Notes under the pieces: generated by a model
Told to the model about the DNA's origin: nothing
The model's input: the letters and a program-made list of their open reading frames with translations, nothing else
Databases searched by the model: none
Shown: in pieces, positions 9,960-21,000 of the stretch
Position numbering within the stretch: position 1 is the stretch's first letter
Layout: each line of letters starts with the position of its first letter
Program-made: the position numbers and the translations under genes
DNA from: Hexactinellida sp. DTS-2022
Lineage: Eukaryota > Porifera > Hexactinellida
Length of the DNA: 64,000 nt
Reading direction: 5' to 3'
NCBI GenBank assembly: GCA_028753945.1
Contig: JAPNXP010000018.1
Span: 806,001-870,000 of the forward strand

Positions 9960-12900
9960 ATGTGCAGCACTTTCTACAGAGAGAGACTCGGGGCTCTCCT
10001 CGGCTGGTACTCGGAGTGGACCAGCTGCGAGCAGGTCATAACCCTGTGCTACCTCCTGTCCCACATCTCCTCCATTCAGGCCAAGTTCCTCTCTCTCTTC
10101 CTGGCGTCCCACCCCGCCACGGCTGACACGCGTGACGTAGAGATCCTGGAGCAGGAGGCTAACTCTCCCAGTGAGCACACAATACCTATACTAACTTGTC
10201 TAACCTAACGTAATAACGTGTAACCCAATAGACTTCCTGAGTGGCCTCCACAGAGAGCCTGACGAGGTCGTCCTCTCGCACCTGCTGTCCCATCTCCCTC
10301 TGCTCAAGGTGGACTCGCATCTGGCGCGTAGGGAGTACATGAATCTGCTGCCCAAGGTCAGTTGTTATCCATGGTGTATGCCGTTGTTATTGCGGAGTAT
10401 AGGTGCTGCTTGGTTCGTGCGAACACGCGCACTACTTGGATCAGTGTTGGCAGCTGCTCTGCCTGTCAGTACTACACCCCGCCTTCCCGCCGGACGACAA
10501 GAACTCCCTCAACTACTGGCTGCTCCGTCTCCGGGAGAAGAGCCGCGCTGTGGAGCACAAGCAGCAGATGATGGTCATGGGCGGGCCTGTTCCTCCCCAC
10601 ATGCCGCTACACGGGGGCTACTTTCCGCAGATTCAGCCGTCCCTCCCCTCTCCAGGTTACACTCTACCACACATTCCTATGGACTCTTGCGGTAGCTTAT
10701 ATGTTATGTTATATTCCTAGGACTCCCACAGCACTCAAGCGGGCCTGCCACTGGGACCGGGAACTTCTTCCCTCTCCTCAGCAGCGGCCCCCCGCCCCTG
10801 TCCCGCCCCCCCGTGACCCCGCCGCCCCGGGACCCCCAGCCTCCGCACCTCCCCCTGCAGCAGTCGGACTCAGGCATAGTCCTCGCGGACCCCCTCCGGC
10901 CCAGCCAGATGCTGTGGAGCCCCAACAAGCAGCCGGAGGGAGACTGCCAGCCGAATGCCTTCAGAATGCCGAATGGAATAATCCCGCATTTCAACGGACC
11001 CCCCCAGCGGACCAGGGATATCGATAACAAAGGTAGACCAGTTTTTTAACATTTTCATTTGTGTATTTTACAATTACAGTCAACTCTAGTATAACGAAGT
11101 GCTTGGGACCTGTAAATTCTTTCGTTATGCCGGATATTCGTTATTCGCAAATGAAAATTGATGCATTTAGTGCTCTGGGGGAAAATTTCTATTTCGTTAT
11201 ATCCGACTTCATTATACCGGGAGTTCACCGTATAATTTGATTTGGGATTGTCTCCTTAGGTGACCCCGTTATTCGCTCTCTCAGCTACCCCCTCAGCAAG
11301 AAGGTCGCCAATGGGGCCCACTCGCCGTCCCAACAGCCCACTGAGTTCGGACTGCACTTCGACTCTTGCAACAGCAACACCAACAGCAGCTCTTCCGGCG
11401 AGTACGAGTTCTCTGCTAAGCAGGATGCGTTCGTTAATGGACCAGGGATGCAAGGTACACTCTCATTATTTTACACTAATTCAGTCAGGTTCATTTATTA
11501 TGAACATTCAATGGACCAAATTGTGTTCATAATAGAGAGATTTCATAATAAGCGAACTCAACTTAGTACAAACTCTATGTAAGTTGTTAATTTGGGGCCA
11601 TAGGGCTTGTTCAAAATATAATTCACAATAAAAGTTCACTGTATTATCTTTTATTTTCAATTGACTATTCTTTAGAAGTACCTAACTGGCTCAAGGCCCT
11701 GCGCCTACACAAGTACCAAGACATATTCTCACATCTCACCTACAAGGAGATGCTCTCCTTGGATGAGAGCAAGCTCGAGTGTGAGGTAGGTGTGTTCGCC
11801 GGTACCGTGGATGCTTTAGTTAATCCCTGTTTAGAATGTGACTACTGGCGCCAGACACAAGATTATGCAATGCATTCAGAAGTTAGCTGCTCGCTCCCAC
11901 TTGTTGAGCAAGCTGGACCAGGTCAGTAATCGAATCAAAATTCTATGTTATTTACAATTCAATTCCAGATAAGCGAACAAACAATTGAACAAAGTGATTA
12001 TTTATTATATAATATAAATGTATTTATTTATAGGATTTGAATTACATGCCAAGCATCAGTCCCGACTCACAGGAGCTCATTGCTGCCATTTCTGAGCTGA
12101 GATCGGTTGTAATATCTCCCATGCCTGCCTACAGACCCACGGCCGATCTCAGTCCCTCCGTTGTCAGCCCTCAGGCCGCACGCGACGAGATAGCAACGCT
12201 GGAGGGCACTAGGAATGCAGATGGTGAGATTCAATAGTATATACATTTATACGAGCCCTTCGGTCTCGGTCGCTTTGCGACGGATCGGTGCTACGCACCT
12301 CACCCTTTCTACCATTTTGCATAGTTTTAACTTATTTACCTATAATATCCGTAGAAGAGGCTTCTGGGTTAATTTTGTTTTTTAATAATTTCTTTCCTTA
12401 TTTTTGTAAACAACAACAATAAATATTCATTAGGAATTTTTTAATGCGAAATTCGTAATCAGTTTGCCTATTATAACATTTGGAAGTTATAAATGCGGTT
12501 TTTATTCTCCCATCACTTTAATACAATCCTGACAGACAAACAAACAAACACACAACAAAGTTTTAATATTATAGATAGATACTGATGGTGTCATCCTACT
12601 ATAGGTTCCCGTGAAGATCCCTTCTCTCCCTCTCGAGAGTTTGACTCTACTCCCATTGAGACTCTGAGTCCGGCCTCCCAGCTGCCCCTGGCAGACTCGC
12701 CCCCCTCGGGAGAGCAGCTGCTAATCGCAGAGCAGACCCGACAGCTAGTAGAGGCAAATATAACAGATGTGCACACTGAAGATATGCCCTCTATCATCAC
12801 CATAATAATATCAAAAGGTCAGAACTAGTTTAAACTATCAATTACTTGGTTATTACTGCACATTCTATTCCAAGTTATTCCAGTAATGAAGTTATTAGAT

Positions 12901-14511
12901 TCGTAATTACATTACAACTCATTTTAATTTAATGCATCATTACTGTTCAATAGAGCGCCACGTTTCTATAATTATATTAAATTTCTTCCTCTCATTTACA
13001 TAATTTATTTATAGTGTATATTAAACTGGTTGGGCTGGTCGACTTTGAGGAGGATTCTATGGTTCTTTTCATACAAACTCTGGAGAAAGCTATTTCCCAT
13101 GAGGTATTTATTTGTAATAATATCAATACATGTGATTATAATTAGTTTAACTATGTAACAGAATGGCAACATTTATTTCACGTAATACTCTAGGCTTTCG
13201 TCATGTCTCATAAGAAGCTCTTTATCGAGTGGAAGTCTCAACTCGAGCGAGTGTCGATACGTCATCACGCCCTCCGGATGACAAAAGCAAACCTAAAGAA
13301 AAGTGACAATAGAATGCTTAGAACTAGAAAGTTAGTTAATTAATAGCTGTAATAGCACATAGACTGTATGGCAGCTTTACAATGTAATTGTCAGTTCCTG
13401 GAGCGCTGGATCTCAGCCTGTGGCTCAAATCACTCCGCTGAACAGAGGAGTCAAACAGTGGAGGGCCCCTAACAAACTCGCGGTTCCGCATGTCCCGATA
13501 CAGAACGCCTACATCCCTCCTCCCCCTATGCCCTCAGGGGTACAACTGCCGCTGACGTCTGTTCGGTCTTTTCCCAGTGGAAAGTATACCAATGTCAGTT
13601 CTAACCATAAACTGACTCAACGATTTTAATTACTACAGTCGACTCCGCTTAATAGAGTCACCTCGGGACCAGGTTACTTTGACCCGATTAAGCGGAGAAA
13701 TCTATTAACCGAAAATATTTTAAGCCAAACTGTAATTCCGTCTTAGAAATCCTGTAAAATTTTGACTCCATTAAGCGGAGAAATCTATTAACCGGTGGCT
13801 CTATTAAGCGGAGTTGACTGTATTTGTAAATGTATTTACCTTGCCTTCCACAGTATATTCCTATGAAGACAAATATCAACAAAGCAAAGTCATTCCCCAC
13901 TCACTACCCTAATAATGGAATGGAATGTTTTACAGAGCAGATTCCTGCTAATGGTACAGTTTAATATAATAAATGCTATGTTAATAGTTTCACATTATTT
14001 GTATTTCTCATTGCCTTCGTATCTCACTCGTGAAGAGCGTAGTTTCGAGTGGGGTTCAGTTATGGCTTTATGGCTTTATGGCGCATTAAATCTTCTTCCT
14101 TTGCTATTTCCTTGTCTATTATTTCTAATTGAGTGTAAATATAATTAATTAACTGCATGTGAGCTCTTGCCGCAGACAGTGTAAGTAGACAGTTTTCAGT
14201 TTTCAGTTTTACACCACAGATGTCCAACTAATGCATTTCCTATTATAGAAGAAAATGGTATGATGCTGGCTGATAGAATAAAGTGTGGACTCTCCAACAA
14301 TATCAATCCTGACTTCAATCATGTACAGACCAACGATGTGTACATTGAATCTCTCTGCAGGAGCATGACGGATCACGCTCTCGATGGTTCGTAACATATT
14401 TATTTCTGATAATCTCATTTTTATAATCCCCAATTATTATTAGATTCCTCACCCGGAGTTCCGAACAGTTACTTAGCCAGGAACACGGACGCCTCTAGTT
14501 CCTACCTCTAG
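9960..14511 (+). CDS. SAMD4: Smaug / SAMD4 RNA-binding translational repressor
   Basis: Fifteen exons give 808 aa: 9960-10170, 10232-10356, 10403-10655, 10721-11032, 11260-11454, 11676-11785, 11835-11921, 12034-12223, 12605-12817, 13015-13103, 13194-13330, 13395-13593, 13854-13953, 14249-14386 and 14444-14511. The phases close and the stop is TAG at 14509. Residues 1-130 match the Smaug N-terminal dimerisation region (LGALLGWYSEWTSCEQV, LLSHLPLL, REYMNLLPK). The SAM domain spans about 366-430, with PNWLKALRLHKYQDIF and NVTTGARHKIMQCIQKL very close to the Smaug SAM fold that binds stem-loop recognition elements in mRNAs. A PHAT-like helical segment follows (FIQTLEKAISHEAFV... about 580-615). 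Family role: cytoplasmic repression and CCR4-NOT deadenylation of hairpin-bearing mRNAs. A Pro/Gly-rich linker lies between (10721-11032). Introns carry MITEs at 11077, 11482 and 13636. Confidence 0.93.
11077..11231. repeat. TA-type palindromic MITE, subfamily A (copy 4)
   Basis: Begins TACAGTCAACTCTAGTATAACG and ends ATACCGGGAGTTCACCGTA. Intron 4 of the Smaug gene. Confidence 0.75.
11482..11641. repeat. TA-type MITE, subfamily E (copy 1)
   Basis: Begins CAGTCAGGTTCATTTATTAT and ends CAATAAAAGTTCACTG, then TA. The interior TTGGGGCCATAGGGCTTGTTC matches the copies at 25259 and 26136. Intron 5 of Smaug. Confidence 0.7.
12252..12576. repeat. Dispersed repeat, longer copy (retroelement tail?)
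   Basis: Starts AGCCCTTCGGTCTCGGTCGC, with a ACAAACAAACAAACA run and a terminal AATATTATAGATAGAT. Related to 7168-7232. Sits in Smaug intron 8. The tail organisation resembles a non-LTR retroelement 3' end, but no ORF is present. Confidence 0.4.
13636..13820. repeat. TA-type palindromic MITE, subfamily D (copy 1)
   Basis: Begins CAGTCGACTCCGCTTAATAG and ends TTAAGCGGAGTTGACTG, with TA on both sides. Nearly the whole element is shared, in opposite orientation, with 21819-22006. Confidence 0.88.
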
Positions 14512-15139
14512 CAGACAGTTAGCATATACAATGCAACCATTAATTCTAGCGCATCATTTATTGGCTGTTGATCGGTCGGAAGTAATCCAACCTACATTCT
14601 AACGTAGTTGGCATTAGCCCACTTTTTAACTCATATTTTCCATATTTCTATGTATATCACTGTTCTTAGGTTAGGTTAGGAAATAATTGAAGTGTGCATG
14701 CAATGCATGGAGTGATTGATCCTACCAGTTGAGCTCCCTCTTGTGATTTGCTATGACATGCCTCCTATTCTGTCTCCAATATTATACCAATCAATTGAGT
14801 TATTATTATTCAACCTTACTTAATATATTTAATTCACTATCCGCTGCTACTTGTTGTATAGACGTAGATACAAATGGTATTCATTTATTACAAGGAAAAA
14901 TCTGAAATTTTTAAAGGGAATATACTTAGGGTGTTGAACAAACAGTACTTCCAAAAAATGCTGTCGGAAAAGCTGTAATTTTATTTTATAATTTTATATC
15001 ATAAGAATACCTCAAAGACTTTCCGGAGCATTATAATAGGGAATAAAACTTCGTTTGTATTTTAGCTAGACGTTGTATTGCAACAATTTAAAATTTTCCG
15101 AGTATTTCTACCGAAAATGAAATCACTAACGAACTAATC

Positions 15140-15205
15140 AAATCATTAGTTTCAATAATTAACCACTACGTAGTACGTAGTGGCCGTTATTGAAACAAAT
15201 GAATT
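15140..15205. repeat. Short perfect-arm palindrome
   Basis: The arms TCATTAGTTTCAATAA and TTATTGAAACAAATGA enclose CCACTACGTAGTACGTAGTGG, itself palindromic. Could be a tiny MITE or a cruciform-forming site. Confidence 0.6.
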
Positions 15206-15627
15206 GATTCCTTTGCCATAATTAATAAAAATCATCCAAATTTATCAAAATTCAAGAAAAATCATGAATTTTCATGATTTGCTGGCTTCCCACCGGTATT
15301 ATAAATATACAAATCCAGTACACCCTCGTTATTTCATTCGGTAGACAAATTTTACATTCAGGTTTAAACATTAATTAATTAAGCAGAAAGAGCTTTACAT
15401 AAAACATTCGATTATTTAATTTAATTGTTTTATATTCCGAATAATTTGGATTAATTGTATTATGAATAGTATAAGGAACTTACTTCTTCATTGCTCTTCA
15501 TACACCTTTTCGCGGAGCAACAATCTTAAATGTGGTATACTGTGAAAGCTATTTTTGCATTTATTTATTTTCGAGTATTTATACCAAACAGATCTATGGT
15601 TAGAGCATTTGGCTGAACTGTTCTAAC

Positions 15628-15764
15628 CAGAGGCGTAGCTAGGCCTGCATGAAGGTGCGGCACTGGTAGATTATGGTTGCGGCATTTACGCACTATAGTA
15701 TTATACTAGTGGGTATTTTTGGGTGCGGCCTGTGCCCCAAGTGCCGCACCCAGGCTACGCTCTG
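15628..15764. mobile_element. hAT-type MITE, 8-bp TSD GTTCTAAC
   Basis: Inverted ends CAGAGGCGTAGCTAGGCCTG and CAGGCTACGCTCTG. The 8-mer GTTCTAAC flanks exactly at 15620-15627 and 15765-15772. The interior has mirrored GTGCGGCA/TGCCGCAC. Confidence 0.88.
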
Positions 15765-16785
15765 GTTCTAACCACGCCCGTCCATGAAATAATGACCATG
15801 GATATTCTAATTTATTAAATACAAGCTGCCAGGTTCATCCAGGCACGTAAATTGAACAAAACTTTTCTAGACATGCGAAAATCGAGAGATACTCCAAAAG
15901 AAGTAATGTAAATTAAGTAATTTAGGCGAATGACAGCTCAAACTGAATCTAAGCGCGCAGGAAAAATTGTCGGTTATGTAACGAAAAATAAATGAAAATT
16001 ATATATCCCCGTCTACATCACGCTTTTTGCCATTCTGTAATTTAAAAACAGGCTCTTATTTAGACATTGACTTAAGGGATGGCAAAATTATGGTTTTCAG
16101 GAATAAGGGATGGCGAGGATATGCCCGCGCGCGGAAGCACGCTGTAAGATAGGGGTGCAAGGGATGGCGAGTTATTACCAATCCCCTAAATGAAGCCCAG
16201 AAAAAGACGGATTGTCACATTGGTAACTAAGGCCCTATACACAGGTTAATTATATTTATACGGAAAATCACATATTAATTATTTTAGGTGACCCGTGACC
16301 GTAGGTATATACGTATAAGGACAGAGAAAATAAGTGGGAAAATACAAATCAGCGCCGGTATTGTTGAATACTTCTGCTAATTAAAACTGACAATTTTCTA
16401 GATATTAGAGTTTGTCCCTGTATTATACCGACTCCAAGTAGAAAAGTAAATATCACTAAGGAACTGTACAACTCCCCCTGACTTTGGGTTGTGGAGAAGT
16501 TATTGTATTGATTCGTAATTATAGAATATCAAATGGGAACAATGAAATGTTAGAAATGTATGGCTACTGGCTAGACAGACAGAATACGATTGGATGTACA
16601 ATTTACTCTCGACCAATTAAATTACAGTCTCAGTTAGGCATTCTTTAATGCACACGGACAAGCTTTAATATCTAGAAATTTATCTGTTCAAACTTCAAAT
16701 TAGCATAAATATCCAACAATAGTGGCGCGTTGTAGTATTTCCTATTTTATTTACTCTGTCATTATCTAAACCTATAGCTAGGGTC

Positions 16786-16979
16786 CAGGGGCGCCCGCAG
16801 GTTAAAAGATGATGTACGCACAATATTTTTTTCAGACAGTTTCTGTATCCAATTTCCGAACTCATGAGTCTTATGGCTAATTTTTAAAAATCTTAGCACA
16901 AAAGAGTGTTAAAATTAATTAACAGATAAAATTTACTATACGCACGTGCGTATAGTGCGTATGCCTGCGGGCGCCCTTG
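16786..16979. mobile_element. hAT-type MITE, 8-bp TSD CTAGGGTC
   Basis: Ends CAGGGGCGCCCGCAGG and CCTGCGGGCGCCCTTG pair. The 8-mer CTAGGGTC is duplicated at 16778-16785 and 16980-16987. Confidence 0.88.
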
Positions 16980-18043
16980 CTAGGGTCCACGGATAAAATA
17001 ACTTGTAGGGGCCACTCCTAAAAACGACAAATAAATGAAAAGGAACATATTTGAAATACAAGCGAGGGCCACAGGTCCGAGTGCAAGTTGTAAGAATGCG
17101 CTGCTGATAAGCCCAGTGCCTACCCCTATACCCAAATGCCCAGAGATAGCACAGTATTAGCCCAATCTATACTGCTGACTGACCTTATCTGAACTGCGTC
17201 GTTTATAGAGCGCATCTACTCTACTGCTATGAATGCTATAAAATCGATAACTACTTCATACGCAGAATTTATCATGAGTTTAATGGTGGAAAATAGCATT
17301 TGTTTGGTTATGACAGACAAAATGTGTTAAATGTGTCCAAAAAATGGCATACGATTACTCACCGAACGATTTAAAATAGTACGGTTTAGAGATTCTTATA
17401 ATACTTGAATTGCTGAATTGTATTATATTAATTCCTGAAATGATTAATCGGTTCTGTTAAATAAACTTATGGTCAATTCCGGATTCTCATTAAGATGTTT
17501 TTGACTATGTAGTAGTATTAATCATCGGGTTATATAGTTCAACGGATATTATGCATGCATACATACTTGTTTCTGCGTTATTAATGTATTGTGCCATAAT
17601 TGCTCTACCATTAATATTCTGCTGAAGTAACTCTAAGTAATCTATTCAGTTTCTAAGCAAGTTTGAGTAGTTAAACTGGACAAACTAGTCGAACTAGTTT
17701 GTACTGGATTCATACTGGTTCTTATGTGGCTCTCCCTGCTCATAGCTTACAGCTTGTATTTCGCTTTATCAGGCGGTAATAATGCAATAGTTTTAGCGCA
17801 ATTATAAATAGGAGAGGATATGCAAATATTTTAAAAGTATCATCGTAATTCTAAGAATAATTACTTCTCGTTCCTTTCTACAGATATGACTTTCAAGTAA
17901 GGGTTTTCATAACTTCAGAATTACTTTATTTGCGTAATAGCTATTAATTAAATTTACTTTTTCACTATCTTGAAATTGAATTGAATAATAAAGTTACTGT
18001 ATTTCAAATAATGTTACGAACATGCCTATATAGCAATCTTAAA

Positions 18044-21000
18044 ATGGCTGCTGAATTCCAAATGCCACCCCAGGCCCAGGCCCAATCTCAAGGCCAGCCC
18101 CAGCCAGCCTTGGGAATAGTGGCGACCTTCAAACTAGTTCTGGTGGGAGACGGCGGTACAGGGAAAACCACATTCGTGAAGAGACACGTGACTGGAGAGT
18201 TTGAGAAGAAGTATATTGCTACTCTCGGTGTCGAGGTAAGCCAGTTTGTGATTATATTACAGTGGTGTTCGCGTATTAACAAGTCGATTTTGCACGGATT
18301 TGCATGCATGCTAATAGGCGAACTTGCTATAAGACGAACAGAATTAACATTGTTCGCTTGGGGACTGAAAAATAACTTGCTAATAGAGCATTATTTATAT
18401 ATACCTATTAGAGCAATTGTTATTAGGCGAACACCACTGTAAACTGAACAAAAATACTAACTTTTATTATTTTATATCTCACACAGGTCCGCCAGCTCAT
18501 ATTCTACACCAACAGAGGCGCCATAAAGTTCAACGTGTGGGACACAGCTGGACAAGAGAAGTTCGGAGGACTGCGAGACGGCTACTACATACAGGGCCAA
18601 TGCGCTGTCATTATGTTCGACGTCACAAGCAGAGTCACGTATAAGAACGTCCCAAACTGGCATAGAGACTTGACACGTGTGTGTGAGAACATTCCTATTG
18701 TGCTCTGTGGGAACAAGGTCGACATCAAGGTAATAATTTTCTTATTTATTCATACTAGAGCGCTTGTATTGTCATGATGACGCCATATTTTGACAATGAG
18801 TATGCATATTTGTGATTTTGGGTGGGGGATTTATTGGTACTATTAATGTACATATTTTGTTAAATTTTCACGTTTCTATCTCATGGAGTGCGAGTCATAA
18901 GCAATTAGGTGTATTTTCACACCTTCAAAATGTGACAATCACGTCATAATTCCATGGTAGATGTGAATTTCCGTTCAAGACTTGAACTTGTCCAAGCCAG
19001 ACCCAAAATACTCCTGCATGCCAAAAATCAGCCCTGTGGGTATTGTAGTTTCTTCAATCAATTCAGTTCTACAAACCATATATATATATATACGTACATA
19101 CGTACTACAAACCATAGTCATGATACAAACACAAATATTAATTGTGTTTTAATAATACGTAGTATTAGATAGATTATTTATAACTTCTTACACAACAAAT
19201 TTCAATTCATAACAACAGTTAATTCCCATTAACTTATATGATGCAACATATTCATAAAACTGATTTATCATAAGAATGTAAAACTGACCATTAGTCTTGC
19301 GTCTATAGTAATGAAGTTCAGTGTTTGCCTCTAATTATTCATTGTGGTCCCATTATTGCTACGTATTACGTTTTGACTCACGTGAAATATTTCCTCATCA
19401 CATAGCAATATGTTGTCTATTCCACTGTAAGAAGGAGTAATTACAGGCTTTTCCAACCAGACAGAATTCAGTGATCTCAGTTTATTAATTGTAATTATTA
19501 ACCAATTAAAATTAAGCTCGTACTTGTAGCTTTATTTTCATTTAATATCAACTTCATTCATAAGTTTAACTCGAATTATATTGACATACACCAGTTAATA
19601 TGTATGGTTAGAATGGTCCACATTTGGTGGCTTGAACTGTATAATCATTTGGGAAGTTATGTATGCCCATTTACATCATAAATCTCCCGTATACGCTAAT
19701 TAAATATATTTGTCTGTCACTCAGGTTCTTGCATGATTTTATGGACGTATTTGGAGTTAAATTGAAATAATGATTCAATGGTTTATTTGGAAATATATTT
19801 CCAATTCAGGGAACTCTTTAATAGAGACATCTCAGTTGGTAATGGCAATAGGAATTTGTGTACCAATTATTGTCAAAGGAATGTGCTGAGGTTTGTCTAT
19901 TCTGAGGAGTATACCCAATGTGATTTTCTTACAGAATTCCATTAAACTTATGATCTGTGTGGTGCAAGGTACCTATTAATTGGATAACCTTGTTAGTTCT
20001 TAATTTAGTTATAAATTGCTTAATAATGTGACAAGTTCAGACTAGCCATAATTAGGAATGCATATGCAGTGCAGATGTGGAGTTACTCCCACACTCACTC
20101 AATGTTTAACCAGACATATCCATTTCATCCTTTCTGTTTATTGAAACACTTGATTATTGACCTAGGAATTTTATCAATTCATTTGCTTCCCCACTCTATT
20201 GCATTAGGAAGCTGGCGTACTAAAAATAGTACTGCTCTGACAATTTATGACGCATTTTTAATGTAATACATTATTTGTAATTTTGTATTACCACGCAGGA
20301 TATACAGAATGAGCCTGTTTTATTCACATCATCCTATGTAGGCATTTTGCAACAATATTATATACGACATCTTTTGTTAGCACATCCACTCTTCAGAATT
20401 ATTAATTATATAATAGATAATTATACTTGTATGATTTCACTATTCTGCTCTACTTCTATTCGTTCATTCGCGTGGAGCGTGCTATGGAGTTAGTGGTATC
20501 CACTTTCTATAGCTGGAGCATGACTTGTAGTCTTGTACTATATATAATTTAATCAAATATAATTCGAATATTTATGTGGTAACTGGATATGCTCCGACTT
20601 TTCCTTCACTGAATCAATACAATTTATTTGCTTCCAGACTTACCAAAAGATGTAACACCATTTGGACATCAACTGTCCACAAGTAGAATCACTGAATCGT
20701 GTCTGTTTTGCAATATACATGTAGTCCAATTAGTCCATGTTGTGTTTCTGCAATTCTGGCCACTGAATTGTATGTTTGCTCAGTTTAAATTTAAGAATTT
20801 CCCACGCAACTTATAATTAAATAACTTGCTCGATGATGGCGTAGGAACCTTAATTAATTTTTAGTATCATTTACCGGTGATTTGTCTATCCTTTCAATGT
20901 ATTGTGATAGAAAGGAGTTATAGTATAAATAGAACTTTCATTTCAACTTTTACAACCAAACTAATACAAACTACTATTCAATTAAATACAATCCAAATAA

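Larger units (their letters stand above)
14512..18043. other. Gene-free region between Smaug and Ran
   Basis: No coding ORF is supported. It holds a palindrome at 15140-15205, two hAT-type MITEs with exact 8-bp duplications (15628-15764 and 16786-16979), and an unresolved GGGATGGC-repeat patch near 16075-16170. The rest is AT-rich sequence without features I can name. Confidence 0.6.

Noticed and set aside
14660..14680. TTAGG repeat (three units) as telomeric sequence
   Set aside because: Only three units within ordinary intergenic DNA; expected by chance.
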